NCBI GenBank assembly: GCA_963828505.1 | Contig: CAWHFM010000012.1 | Span: 69,482 to 133,481, forward strand | Source: Bog-473 sp963828505 | GTDB taxonomy: Bacteria; Actinomycetota; Acidimicrobiia; Acidimicrobiales; RAAP-2 | Reading direction: 5' to 3' | DNA length: 64,000 nt | Shown here: in pieces, positions 9,340 through 18,499 of the stretch | How the letters are laid out: the number at the start of each line of letters is the position of its first letter | How positions within the stretch are numbered: position 1 is the first letter of the stretch | Made by a program: the position numbers and the translations under genes | Notes under the pieces: model-generated | Told to the model about the DNA's origin: nothing | The model's database searches: none | What the model saw: only the letters and a program-made list of their open reading frames with translations

Positions 9340-11004
9340 TCAGTCGCTACCCAAGAGGCGGTCGACGATCTCGTACTTCTTGGTCTTGCCCGATGCCGTC
9401 AGCGGAAGGGAGTCGAGGATCTCGAGCTGCTCGGGCAGTTTGTACGTGGCCAGCCCGCAGACACGTAGGCGCTCGACCATGGTGGCAAATTCCAACTTCG
9501 TGCCGGACGCCAGCACCACACACGCGCAGACGCGCTCGCCCAACCTTTGGTGGGGAAGGCCGACAACGGCCGCCCGATCCACCTCGGGGAAGTCCAAGAG
9601 GAGGTCCTCGATCTCTCGTGGCGTGATGTTCAGTCCTCCCCGGATAATGATCTCCTTCTTGCGGCCGACCACCGTCAGATAGCCGTCCTCGTCCATAGTG
9701 GCCAGGTCACCGGATCGAACCCACCCGCCCGGAGCGAAGGTGGCGGCCGTTCGCTCGGGGTCGCGGTAGAAGCCGACACACGTATTGGGACCTCGCACGA
9801 GAATCTCTCCAGCCACGCCGCGGGGGCAGACACACCCGTCGTCGTCGCGCAGCTCGACCTCGACGCCGGTGAGCGCCACTCCGTCGGTGCCGGTGGTTTT
9901 GTCGACGGGACTTGAAGGCCGGTTCCAGGTCGCCACCAACACTTCGGTCGACCCGTAGAGACGAAGGACCCCGATCCCACACGCCGCGGCGCGCCGGACA
10001 AGGTCAGGTGGGACGGGCGCGCCGCCGCAGCCGAACCGGGTCATGGAGCTGAGCTGGTCACCTCCCCGGCGCTCGGCCTCAGCCACCACATCCTGCAGGA
10101 AGGTCGTGGAGGCCAAGGTGTAGCTGGCCCGGTGGGCGGCGATCAGGTCGCAGGCAACCGCAGCGTCCCAGCGGTCCTGGAGCACAAGCGCCAACCCGTG
10201 ATAGATCGCCAGGCGGACCCCGTAATTGAAGCCCGTCGAATGCCCGATGGGCGACGGCATCCACACGACATCGGTTTCGTCGAGCCCGAGATCCTGCCGC
10301 GCCACCCGGACGCTGAAGTTGGCCGTCTCCTCGGTGTGCATGATCGCCTTGGGGGCCGCTTCGGTACCCGAGGTGAAGATCAACTCGGAGACCGAGTCGG
10401 ACCGTTCGTCCTCGCGGCGGCGAGCGCCCGCTGCCGCGGCCCCGCCGCTTCCGTCAGGGGCCAGGGTGTCGGCGAACCATACAGTGGGGACGTGGGTCGC
10501 CTGCGCCGTGGCGGGACGCCCGTCGGCGACCACCACGTGGACCGCGAAAGGGGCCGACTCTGCAATGACCAGCCGCGATTCGGCGAGATGGTCGTGGCCG
10601 CGATAGAGGGCCGGAGTGCACAGCACCTTCGACTGGGCGACCTCAAGGGCGTGGAGCAGCTCGCGGCGCCGGTAGATGGGGAGCAGGGGGTTGATGACCC
10701 CACCCACCCGTTGGGTCGCCAGTGCGATCACCACGAACTCATAGCAGTTGGGCAGCTGGATCGACACGACGTCGCCGTCGCCCACCCCCCCATCACCAAG
10801 CCAGAGGGCGAACAGGGCGACGTCGCGCTCGAGCTCGGCATACGTGTGGACCGCCTTCCCGTCACGGTCGACGACGGCCACGCGCGCTGGGTCTGCCCCG
10901 GCCACCGCTTCGAGGCGGCCCGAAAGGGTCGTGGAGTCCCACCGCCCATCCCCGCGGTAGGAGGCACCACGCTGCGGGTCGGTCACCATGTCGCGGAATA
11001 TCAA
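9340..11004 (-). CDS. second AMP-dependent acyl-CoA synthetase/ligase
   Basis: Another ANL-family acyl-CoA ligase, about 554 residues. It has TSGTEAAPK in the P-loop position (a variant of TSGTTGxPK), LYGSTEV in the core and the GRKKEIIIRGGLNI hinge. The open frame continues upstream to 11844 but that extension is low-complexity Arg/Gly-rich sequence typical of an antisense frame. A TTG at 11004 is preferred because AGGAGG sits six bases before it; an ATG at 10989 is the alternative. It is immediately followed by the other ligase (2-base gap). The altered P-loop motif is worth noting but is tolerated in the family. Confidence 0.88.
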   Translation of the reverse strand: MIFRDMVTDPQRGASYRGDGRWDSTTLSGRLEAVAGADPARVAVVDRDGKAVHTYAELERDVALFALWLGDGGVGDGDVVSIQLPNCYEFVVIALATQRVGGVINPLLPIYRRRELLHALEVAQSKVLCTPALYRGHDHLAESRLVIAESAPFAVHVVVADGRPATAQATHVPTVWFADTLAPDGSGGAAAAGARRREDERSDSVSELIFTSGTEAAPKAIMHTEETANFSVRVARQDLGLDETDVVWMPSPIGHSTGFNYGVRLAIYHGLALVLQDRWDAAVACDLIAAHRASYTLASTTFLQDVVAEAERRGGDQLSSMTRFGCGGAPVPPDLVRRAAACGIGVLRLYGSTEVLVATWNRPSSPVDKTTGTDGVALTGVEVELRDDDGCVCPRGVAGEILVRGPNTCVGFYRDPERTAATFAPGGWVRSGDLATMDEDGYLTVVGRKKEIIIRGGLNITPREIEDLLLDFPEVDRAAVVGLPHQRLGERVCACVVLASGTKLEFATMVERLRVCGLATYKLPEQLEILDSLPLTASGKTKKYEIVDRLLGSD

Positions 11005-11300
11005 CCGCTCCCTCCTCATGGACGAACCTGGTCGTGTGCCACTCCGGGTACTCCCCCTTCTCGCCGCCGGCCGCCCGTTGGTCCACCCCACCGCGTTGTC
11101 GATTCGCCCGATGAGTGGACTGCCGATGGCCGTGCGCTGCCGATGATGGTTGTCCACCTGGGGCCGGCTGTCCAGGACACGGATCCGCGCTGCTCGTGAT
11201 CGGTAAGGCCCGGGCGTCGGCCGATTCCTTGCGCAGCGTCCGCTACTTCCGTGGCCGAAGCTCGCCGATCTTGCTGCGGTGGCTGGTCGAAACCATTGGT

Positions 11301-12473
11301 CTAGCGGTCGGCGGTCAGGATCAGGGCCGAACCATCCATGAGCGCCCCCGACGTCACGACGACCACATCGTGCCGCGGCGCTTGGCGCGTACCCCCCCGT
11401 CCCTGTACCTGGAGCACTGCCTCGGCCACCGTATTCATCCCGTGTACATAGCCTTCGGCCAGCAAACCACCACCCGTATTGGTAGGCATCCGCCCGTCGA
11501 GTGCAGACCCGCCCGAGCGCACGAACGCCCCGGACCCTCCCCGCTCGCACAGTCCCAATCCCTCTAGCCCCATCAAGACGGTACTGGTGAAGCAGTCGTA
11601 GATCTCCGCCACATCCACATCCTCCGGGCGCACGCCGGCCCGTCCGAACAGCTCGTCCCGCAGCCAGCTCGTGTAGTTGCGCGTGTAGTCCTGCCATAGC
11701 AGATGGTCGCCGATGTCCAGGCCGGGATGGGGGCCGGCCCGGTAGCAACCTGAAGCCACCACCGCAGGTGGGTGCGGTAGATCGCGGGCCCGCTCCAACG
11801 ACGTCACGACTACCGCACAGGCCCCATCGACCTCGACGGTGCAATCGGAGCGGCGGAACGGATCGACCACGTAGGGCTCCGACAGGTATTCGGCCAACCC
11901 GAGGGGCTGACGGCGCACCGCCCGCTCATTGGCCTCGGCATAGACGCGCTGGCTCACGGCCACTGCCCCGAGATCCTCGGGGCCTTGTCCCGTCTCGTAG
12001 AGGAAGCGCTGGGCCCACATGCCCACGTACATCATGTAGGCCCCGTACCCGATCGGGTAGCGGTACTGCCCACCCGTCCCGGCGAACTGCATTGATCCGA
12101 CCCGGGCGCCCGAGCGGCCGTTGAGCGCGCGGTAGACCACCACCACCTCGGCGTCGCCCCTGGCCACAATCTGGGCCCCCTGCCACACCAGAAGGCAGGG
12201 GGCTTGGCCGCCAAGCTGGAGATCGAGGACGCTGCGTAGTGCCCCCATGCCGAGAGTGCTCGAGACGGCGACGCAGGGCACCGAGTCGTCCGAGACCATG
12301 AAACTACCCATGGCGTCGACGTCTCGGAGACGTAGGCCGGCATCCTCGACGGCGTTGGCAACCGCCTCGGCGGCCAACGACAGGACGCCGCAACCCGAGG
12401 CGCGGCTGAAAGGCGTGAAGCCGATGCCGGTCACGGCCGCCACCCGACCGGGCCCGTGCGCCGTGCCCGTCAC
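11301..12473 (-). CDS. thiolase-family lipid-transfer protein (Ltp/SCPx-like), possible side-chain aldolase
   Basis: A 390-residue thiolase-fold protein of the nonspecific lipid-transfer (SCPx/Ltp) group. Recognisable parts are the VTGIGFTPFSR start, DCFTSTVLMGLEGLGLC near 300, and NTGGGLLAEGYVHG near the C-terminus. The GTG start at 12473 overlaps the DUF35 stop by four bases (GTGA); the frame extends further upstream but without homology. Ltp-type thiolases paired with a DUF35 protein include the retro-aldolases of steroid side-chain degradation (Ltp2 type), so a C-C bond-cleaving role with the next protein is a reasonable inference. A true thiolase role is the alternative. Confidence 0.88.
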   Translation of the reverse strand: MTGTAHGPGRVAAVTGIGFTPFSRASGCGVLSLAAEAVANAVEDAGLRLRDVDAMGSFMVSDDSVPCVAVSSTLGMGALRSVLDLQLGGQAPCLLVWQGAQIVARGDAEVVVVYRALNGRSGARVGSMQFAGTGGQYRYPIGYGAYMMYVGMWAQRFLYETGQGPEDLGAVAVSQRVYAEANERAVRRQPLGLAEYLSEPYVVDPFRRSDCTVEVDGACAVVVTSLERARDLPHPPAVVASGCYRAGPHPGLDIGDHLLWQDYTRNYTSWLRDELFGRAGVRPEDVDVAEIYDCFTSTVLMGLEGLGLCERGGSGAFVRSGGSALDGRMPTNTGGGLLAEGYVHGMNTVAEAVLQVQGRGGTRQAPRHDVVVVTSGALMDGSALILTADR

Positions 12474-12898
12474 GCCGGGTGAGGATCCGCGGCGAAGTAC
12501 AGCTCGGTCCAGGAGGAATGGTCCCTGAACCGTGCGGTCACCCCGGCCCCGATGGCCAGAGGAAGCTGCGATTCGACACGGCCCAGGAGTCGTGGGCCCT
12601 CGTCCAGTTCCACGGTGGCCACGGTATAGGGGAGTTCGGCCCCATAGCCGGGTGAGACGGCCACGTGGGCCGTCACGAACGAGTAGACGACACCTCGGCC
12701 GGCCGATTCGATCTCCACGAAGGTGCGGGCCGCGCACCAAGGACAGCGCGGCATCGGAGGGTGCCGCGGACGCCGGCACCCTCCGCACAGCTGAAGAAGG
12801 ATGCGATGCTCCCGCAGACCTTGCCACCAGGCCGCGCTGTCGGGGTCACGCTGGGGAGCTATCCCGTCCACGCGTTCGGCGGGGTCGATCGTGGTCAC
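12470..12898 (-). CDS. DUF35 / OB-fold zinc-ribbon partner of the thiolase-like protein
   Basis: A 142-residue protein with the DUF35 layout: an N-terminal helix (WWQGLREHRILLQ), a rubredoxin-like zinc ribbon with Cys38, Cys41, Cys52 and Cys55, and a C-terminal OB fold (YSFVTAHVAVSPGYG onward). Such proteins bind Ltp/thiolase enzymes and the CoA moiety of the substrate. It is translationally coupled on both sides: its GTG overlaps the enoyl-CoA hydratase stop and its stop overlaps the thiolase GTG, both as GTGA. This fixes the start at 12898 and rejects the longer frame reaching 13162. A stable complex with the downstream protein is expected. Confidence 0.88.
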   Translation of the reverse strand: MTTIDPAERVDGIAPQRDPDSAAWWQGLREHRILLQLCGGCRRPRHPPMPRCPWCAARTFVEIESAGRGVVYSFVTAHVAVSPGYGAELPYTVATVELDEGPRLLGRVESQLPLAIGAGVTARFRDHSSWTELYFAADPHPA

Positions 12899-13737
12899 CG
12901 GCCCCGAAAGCGCGGCGTGCGCTTCTCGAGAAAGGCCGCCAACCCCTCGGGTGCGTCCTCCGAGGTGAGGCAGTAGTAGGCGTTTCGCTCCCTTTCGAAG
13001 CGGAGTCCACTCGAGATGTCCCCGTTGGAAGCCCATACGCCTTGGAGGACCGCTTTGGCATTGGTCACGGCGAGGGGGCTCTTGGCTGCCACCTGGCGGG
13101 CGAAGGTCAACCCGCTCTCTAGGAGTGCCTCGTCGTCCACGCAGCGGACAGCCAGTCCCCACTCGACTGCCTCCTCGGCCGAGAGGGACCGTCCGGAGAA
13201 GATCAGCTCTGATGCGCGTTGCAGTCCGATGACGCGTGGGAGCAGCGTAAGCACACCGCCTCCACCCATCTGGCCGAAGTTGAGATGCCCGTCGGATAGG
13301 CGCGCGCTGCGGGCCACCAGTGCGAAATCGCAGTTGAGCAGCAGCTCCAGCCCTCCGGCCGCGGTCACCCCATTGACCAGGCCGACCACGGGGAACGGCA
13401 AGTCACGAAGACTCCCGAACACTCGATGGACGTCAGCCACGAAGCGGGGGAACGCGCTGGGGTCGCGCTGCAGCGCCACGTAGCTTTTGAGATCCCCCCC
13501 GGCGCTGAAGGCTCGACCGGCACCGGTCAGGAGCACGCAACACACATCGTCTCGCCGGCCTACGCCGTCGATGACCGAATGGAGCTGCCTCAGCATGTCC
13601 GAGTCGATGGCGTTCAGGGAGTCCGGACGGGACAGCGTGACCAGCACGGCCACGGCCGAGGCGTCCGCCCCCCGGCCCTCGGCGCCGAGATGGAACTCCT
13701 CAACCAGCACGGATGGTTCCGACAAAGGCTCGTTCAT
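12895..13737 (-). CDS. enoyl-CoA hydratase/isomerase family protein
   Basis: Crotonase-fold protein of about 280 residues. The oxyanion-hole segments are GAGRAFSAGGDLKSY and VNGVTAAGGLELLLNCD, and the later LNFGQMGGGG occupies the region that carries catalytic Glu in classical hydratases. Here the position reads Gln/Met-Gly rather than Glu-x-Gly, so activity may differ from simple hydration. It is the first gene of the coupled run hydratase-DUF35-thiolase. Two starts are possible: 13737 is preferred because AAGGTGG precedes it, and 13749 adds four residues. No terminator separates it from the downstream genes. Confidence 0.87.
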   Translation of the reverse strand: MNEPLSEPSVLVEEFHLGAEGRGADASAVAVLVTLSRPDSLNAIDSDMLRQLHSVIDGVGRRDDVCCVLLTGAGRAFSAGGDLKSYVALQRDPSAFPRFVADVHRVFGSLRDLPFPVVGLVNGVTAAGGLELLLNCDFALVARSARLSDGHLNFGQMGGGGVLTLLPRVIGLQRASELIFSGRSLSAEEAVEWGLAVRCVDDEALLESGLTFARQVAAKSPLAVTNAKAVLQGVWASNGDISSGLRFERERNAYYCLTSEDAPEGLAAFLEKRTPRFRGR

Positions 13738-13904
13738 CGCCACCTTCATTATCACGCCAGCGCGTCGCGATCGGGTGAGCGTGGGGCGCCGAGGAGACGG
13801 CACCCACGTCCGTCCCCTCGGCCGCGGGGACTAAAGATGGCCTCGTTGAAGGCGGAACACCGTTTGGATCTCGACTTTGAATCGCGCCTCAAGCGCTGAG
13901 CGAC

Positions 13905-14381
13905 TGTGCCGGTTGCAACGGCGGGATCGTGGTCGTCAACGAGTGGACGGGCAGCGTGGGCAAGACCATCACCCCGGCCTCGGCCGACGCCAGAGGCCCC
14001 ATCGCCGCCGACGCCACCCATCTGGCTCGTCGGCGGCAATCCGATCAGCGACCTCTTTGAGGACGAGGTGGCGAGCGGCACGCTCCTCAAGACGGTGACC
14101 ACCGGCGACGTCACCTACTCCGGGCGAACGTCGACGACGGAACCCACCTCTGGGTCACTGACCCGATGACCAACACCCTCAGCGAATGTAAGGCATCGGG
14201 GACCTTCGTCCTGATCCTGAACGACCCCGCCTACGGGTTCGACTCCCCGTTGTCCCTCTCCGACGACGACGGTGTCGACGTCTGGGTCGCCAACGGCTAC
14301 AGCCCTGACGCCGTACCCAACAACTCCCTGACCGAAATCTCCGCCTCGACTGGCGTCCTGATCAAATACTTGTCCGGGTGA
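13905..14381 (+). pseudogene. decayed beta-propeller (NHL/YVTN-like) protein gene
   Basis: Three consecutive frames join into one protein-like reading. Frame one gives IVVVNEWTGSVGKTI up to about 14030. Frame two gives WLVGGNPISDLFEDEVASG up to about 14122. Frame one resumes with ANVDDGTHLWVTDPMTN and runs to a stop at 14381. The joined text carries THLWV...N-L-E-S-G repeats and a final ASTGVLIKYLSG, the pattern of repeat proteins common in Acidimicrobiia. No start codon or signal peptide is visible, so the 5' end is missing as well. Two compensating indels plus truncation favour a true pseudogene over a single sequencing error. Confidence 0.6.
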
Positions 14382-14906
14382 CGGGCGGGTACGCCTGGCG
14401 ACCGACCCGGATGCGCGAGAGCGATCGCCTTACGGACACGATCCCCACATTAGACCGCTCTAACGTGGAAGGGGGGGAGACCGCGCCCCGCCTATCGCTT
14501 TACCCCACGCCCAGGCTGGAGGTTGTGCTCCATACGCAGGCAGAGAAGTGGTGCACATCTGTAACACGAAGACATGCACCGAAACCTCTGGAGATACGGT
14601 AAACAACGATTTGTTCGATGCTCAAATCTGGCCGCATACGAATAGGTTGGCCTTGTTGCACGAAATGGATGCGAATCGGCCTATTGCACACCGTTGCACG
14701 ACGACATGCGTGTTCTCAGCCACGTCCCTTGTATGGCCGTCGAGTATTTGTCTGCATCAGCCACGCGCGGCAGGAGGATTTACACAGTCACCAGCGGTTG
14801 CCCGTAGGGTCCTCGTGCTGCTGTAGGGAGCTCCCCCCTGACGTCGTTAGGGTTTGGTCTGGGTTCGGCGCACCGCCGCATCCTCCGAATGGATGGGAAG
14901 GTTGCC
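14382..14906. other. intergenic region upstream of the dehydrogenase
   Basis: About 525 bases of lower GC than the flanks. No gene is supported. A loose inverted repeat (AATAGG ... CCTATT) occurs around 14641-14695. The promoter of the next gene should lie near its right end. Confidence 0.4.
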
Positions 14907-16118
14907 ATGCGTGTGTTGCTGGTGGGAGCGGGTGGGGTGGGAACGGCGTTTGCTCGGACCGCCGCTCGACGCGAGGCTTTTGAACATCTGGTCGTCGCCG
15001 ACCATGTGTTGGACCGGGCGCAACGAGCAGCGCAGTCCGCTAGTGATCGATTCACCGCAGTTGCCCTGGACGCCAGTGATGAGAAGGCCGTGGGCGATCT
15101 TCTGCGAGCTCAACGTTGTGATGTGCTCGTGAACGCAGTCGACCCGAGGTTCGTAATGCCGCTGTTCCGCAGTGCTCTGGCTGCGGATGTGAACTATCTC
15201 GATATGGCGATGTCGCTCTCTCACCCTCACTCTCGAGATCCATACTCACAGCCGGGCGTAAAACTCGGCGATGAACAGTTTGCCTTGGCCGACCAGTGGG
15301 AGAATAAGGGTCTATTGGCGCTCGTCGGCATGGGGGTTGAACCAGGCTTGTCGGACGTCTTCGCGCGGTACGCGTCCGACTACCTATTCTCGTCAATCGA
15401 CGAGATCGGGATACGTGACGGCGCCAACTTGGTGGTCGAAGGCTATGACTTCGCACCCACCTTCTCTATTTGGACCACGATCGAGGAATGCTTGAACCCC
15501 CCGATCATCTGGGAGCAGGATCGGGGCTGGTACACGACTGAGCCCTTTAGCGAACTTGAGGTGTTCGATTTCCCCGCCGGGATCGGCCCCGTCGAGTGCG
15601 TCAACGTTGAGCACGAGGAAGTCCTTCTGGTCCCACGATGGATCGACGCCAAACGGGTGACGTTCAAGTACGGCCTGGGCGAAGAATTCATCAGGATCCT
15701 CGAGACCCTACACAAGCTCGGCCTCGACTCCACGCTCCCGGTTGATGTGGAGGGAGCGAAAGTCTCTCCCCGTGACGTTGTTGCCGCCTGTCTTCCTGAT
15801 CCAGCCGAGCTCGGCGACAATATGCATGGCGTCACGTGCGCTGGCACCTGGGTGTCTGGAACCGGCAAAGACGGGGCTCGCCGCGAGGTGTATCTATATC
15901 AGGTTGTCGACAACGCCTGGTCCATGAGCGAATACGGATCGCAGGCCGTCGTATGGCAAACGGCAATCAACCCCCTCGTGGCGCTGGAGCTTGTCGACTC
16001 CGGAACTTGGTCAGGTGTGGGAATCCTCGGCCCGGAGGCTTTTCCGGCCGATCCCTTCCTGGACCTGCTCGACCAGAGTGGGGCACCGTGGGCGGTGGAT
16101 GAGCGAACACCACGCTAA
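14907..16118 (+). CDS. saccharopine dehydrogenase-like NAD(P)-binding protein
   Basis: A 403-residue protein with the N-terminal Rossmann motif LLVGAGGVG and the overall layout of saccharopine dehydrogenase/lysine-6-dehydrogenase family members (VNAVDPRFVMPLF, then GVEPGLSDVFARYA). The likely role is an NAD(P)-linked oxidoreductase acting on an amino-acid-like compound; the substrate is unknown. The start at 14907 is chosen because GGGAAGG lies five bases upstream; the frame opens at 14889. It lies immediately before the integrase stub and the first attachment-site copy, at the left edge of the island, and could be either chromosomal or older cargo. Confidence 0.85.
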   Translation: MRVLLVGAGGVGTAFARTAARREAFEHLVVADHVLDRAQRAAQSASDRFTAVALDASDEKAVGDLLRAQRCDVLVNAVDPRFVMPLFRSALAADVNYLDMAMSLSHPHSRDPYSQPGVKLGDEQFALADQWENKGLLALVGMGVEPGLSDVFARYASDYLFSSIDEIGIRDGANLVVEGYDFAPTFSIWTTIEECLNPPIIWEQDRGWYTTEPFSELEVFDFPAGIGPVECVNVEHEEVLLVPRWIDAKRVTFKYGLGEEFIRILETLHKLGLDSTLPVDVEGAKVSPRDVVAACLPDPAELGDNMHGVTCAGTWVSGTGKDGARREVYLYQVVDNAWSMSEYGSQAVVWQTAINPLVALELVDSGTWSGVGILGPEAFPADPFLDLLDQSGAPWAVDERTPR

Positions 16119-16355
16119 GTGTGGCGGACTTTGGTCCATGAGCGGGCACGAGGGTCGCCAACGCAGCGTGTCGTCTCAGACACGCTCCGCCACGCCTCCA
16201 TCCGTGTGACGATGGACGTCTACGGCCACCTGCTAGCGCCCTCATGCATGCATGCCGCAGAGGCGATGCATCGCGCACTTTGGCTGAGCGAACTGCCGGA
16301 CTTCGACCCGTTGGCTTCACAAACGGAGCCGACGACGGAGGCAGTGGACCTCTGA
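16119..16355 (+). pseudogene. tyrosine recombinase (integrase) C-terminal remnant
   Basis: About 78 codons are open. Residues about 22-55 read LRHASIRVTMDVYGHLL followed by AAEAMHRALW, the signature end of phage/ICE-type tyrosine integrases. Here the H of the LGHAS-type box and the nucleophile Tyr of VYGHL are kept. The catalytic core and N-terminal arm-binding domains are absent: the saccharopine dehydrogenase-like gene ends directly upstream at 16118. The stub stops 12 bases before the first tRNA-Lys-derived repeat, the usual position of an integrase 3' end beside its attachment site. It is surely inactive and marks an older integration. Confidence 0.75.
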
Positions 16356-16367
16356 ACAGCGACTACG

Positions 16368-16552
16368 TGGGCCGCCCGGGTCTCGACCCCGGCACCTTGG
16401 GATGAAAAGTCCAGGTCAAGTCGTTGCAGCGTGAGCCTTTCCGTGGCATCACGTCGCGAAGCCGCAGGTGCTAACCAAAATGAGCGAGGGTTGCCAGGTA
16501 CGGACAGAGACGGCGTGAGAGGCACTGCAACACGGCTGTTGGGACAGGCGCC
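16368..16552 (+). repeat. att copy 1 (tRNA-Lys 3' core) plus arm
   Basis: The core at 16368-16412 matches the 3' 45 bases of the tRNA-Lys gene with two substitutions. It is followed by the shared arm, which begins AGGTCAAGTCGTTGCAG and ends with GCAACACGGCTGTTGGGAC near 16545. It directly follows the integrase stub. Confidence 0.8.
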
Positions 16553-16930
16553 CCTCCAGGGTGGTCATTAGTGAGGTATCAAATCAAGACCCTGCGCCAG
16601 AGATGCCCGAGCAGCGCCTCGAACTGGGCGCTGGTAGCCGTGCCCGGATGATCATTTGCCGGTCGTAGCGCATACATCTTTTCGTGGGCAGATCCACAGC
16701 GCGGCCATCCGACGTTCCGCGCTAACAGACACGGGGAAAGGACCACTAGGCCTTGGCGTGACGAGCGCTATGCGCTTGGCGCAGCTTCAACAACAATCGG
16801 CGCTCGCACTTAACGAAGTCCGGGTGAGGCTCGAACTTGTGCGAGAGAACGCCTGGTGGCACAACTCGCGCCCGACGCGGACGACAGGGAGCTCGCCGGG
16901 ACGTCGACATCACACAGGCGAAGGACGCTG
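16553..16930. other. non-coding stretch in island segment 1
   Basis: About 380 bases. A short minus-strand fragment around 16580-16625 reads QFEALLGHLWRR and may be a protein remnant, but it is too short to assign. Nothing else is supported. Confidence 0.35.
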
Positions 16931-18499
16931 TCAGCCCTCGCTTCCTGCCACCATGTCCGTTGACACTCTGTGCCACCTCGATGCGAGCGCGCCGACGGCG
17001 TTTCTGATAACGAGAGAAGCCCCGATCAGAGGCAAAGGGCCTAGCTCGAAGCTGAAACGGTCGTTCTCACCCAGTTCGAGCAGGCTCGTGACAACGAGAC
17101 AATAGGTGATCGTGAGCCACAGCGCCGCAACGAAGGCGGCAGTCGAAGGATCCTCTCGTCGTATCCGGATCCATGCAAACGGGAGCCCGAGAATGGCAAG
17201 GGTGTCGATCAACAGCTCCGTGTAAGAGAGCTGGTCGGGCAGAATCCTGGCGCTCGTAAAGACGGCGATGTAGGCGCTCAACGTGTCGACGATCGGTTGC
17301 GCCAGGATGTACCGATCGTAGAATCGGACAAACGGGCCCACTGAATTCCATGGTGGCGTCCCAACGAATGCCTGGTCTGGTGGAGTGACCCACAGCTCGC
17401 CCGCCACGACCAGGCTGTTCTCGAATATGCCCGGCCTAGCAAGGATCAGCGCCAAATCGTCATGCAAGTACTCCTGGGAGACCTTGACGAAGATGAGGTT
17501 GTTGAAGTTGATCGCTCCACTCGATTTGAACTCCTCGTCAAGCGCTGGGACACCCGTCTTCGGGAGCGGACCGGCGACGCCGCGATAGGCCACCGGCGAG
17601 TTCCAGTCCGGGATCAGCGCGATCGGAGTGAGCGTCTTGTCGTGCACCAGCTGCCTCAACTGTGATGGAGGAACCTTGACCAAAGTCGGCCGGGCGAGGT
17701 TCATCCCAACCCAGCTGCTCGTCGTCAGTGTTCCGAACATCATGTAGTCCTTCACACCGAGGGACACGACGAGAATCAGGGGGATGGCCGCAACGGTGCA
17801 GATGCTCCGCCACCGCGAACGGAGGAGGAGGCACAGGGCACCGATCAGGAGCAGGAGCCACACGATTTGGTAATGGCTGTTCATGAACACGATGCCTGCA
17901 AAGCACAAGCACGCCAAGAGACCGGCGAGCGCCTGCTCGCGGCGTAGGAAGCGTAAGAGGAGCCAGAACCCCACCGTCAGCAGCGCCATGGTGGGATACG
18001 AGTTCGAATAGCTCGACCCGTAGAGCCAGTAGGCCGGATCGCAGATGACGAACACCACGACGACTCCAGCGGCGATGAATGGCGGGATCTGCAGGTCGAA
18101 AAGTAGGAGATACGTCACAATGACGACCACGAAACCGAGCACGGTCCAGAGGCAGACGATGAGGACGTTCGCCAGCCCGGTCGGCAGCTTCAGGAAGATC
18201 CCGGAGATGAGATTGTAGAGCGGAGGCTGGCTTTGGAGGTGCCAAACGCTCGAGATCAGGTGCGTCTTGAGGAGGCGAACGTCGAGCAGCTGCCAGGAGG
18301 TGTTCCCACGGAGCCCCGAATATGAGTAGCGGAGACCGGCGAAGTAGAGGGCGATCCGGGAAGCGACGAAAGAGGCGATAACGAGGATGAGAGGCAGCCT
18401 CGACTGGTTGGTCTTTTCCGAGAACCCTCGCCTCGATGACGGACGATCTTCCGACACCGAAGAGGGTCGTCCCGTAATCAGACCGGTGTTTCCGCTCAT
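16931..18499 (-). CDS. polytopic membrane protein, glycosyltransferase-39-like
   Basis: A 522-residue integral membrane protein. After a short polar N-terminus (about 1-33) it has around ten hydrophobic segments, with a larger soluble loop at roughly 260-370. The arrangement and the early charged loop (SSVWHLQSQPPLYN) resemble the ArnT/GT39-type dolichyl-phosphate-sugar transferases, where an early loop carries catalytic acidic residues. Here no clear D-E motif is visible, so activity is uncertain. Its ATG overlaps the stop of the PIN-domain gene by four bases (ATGA), implying translational coupling with that toxin-like gene. It is the main cargo of island segment 1. Confidence 0.7.
   Translation of the reverse strand: MSGNTGLITGRPSSVSEDRPSSRRGFSEKTNQSRLPLILVIASFVASRIALYFAGLRYSYSGLRGNTSWQLLDVRLLKTHLISSVWHLQSQPPLYNLISGIFLKLPTGLANVLIVCLWTVLGFVVVIVTYLLLFDLQIPPFIAAGVVVVFVICDPAYWLYGSSYSNSYPTMALLTVGFWLLLRFLRREQALAGLLACLCFAGIVFMNSHYQIVWLLLLIGALCLLLRSRWRSICTVAAIPLILVVSLGVKDYMMFGTLTTSSWVGMNLARPTLVKVPPSQLRQLVHDKTLTPIALIPDWNSPVAYRGVAGPLPKTGVPALDEEFKSSGAINFNNLIFVKVSQEYLHDDLALILARPGIFENSLVVAGELWVTPPDQAFVGTPPWNSVGPFVRFYDRYILAQPIVDTLSAYIAVFTSARILPDQLSYTELLIDTLAILGLPFAWIRIRREDPSTAAFVAALWLTITYCLVVTSLLELGENDRFSFELGPLPLIGASLVIRNAVGALASRWHRVSTDMVAGSEG

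Noticed and set aside
9340..11844. 834-residue version of the acyl-CoA ligase
   Set aside because: The N-terminal 280 codons are Arg/Gly-rich and unlike any ligase domain. A TTG with AGGAGG at 11004 fits the family length.
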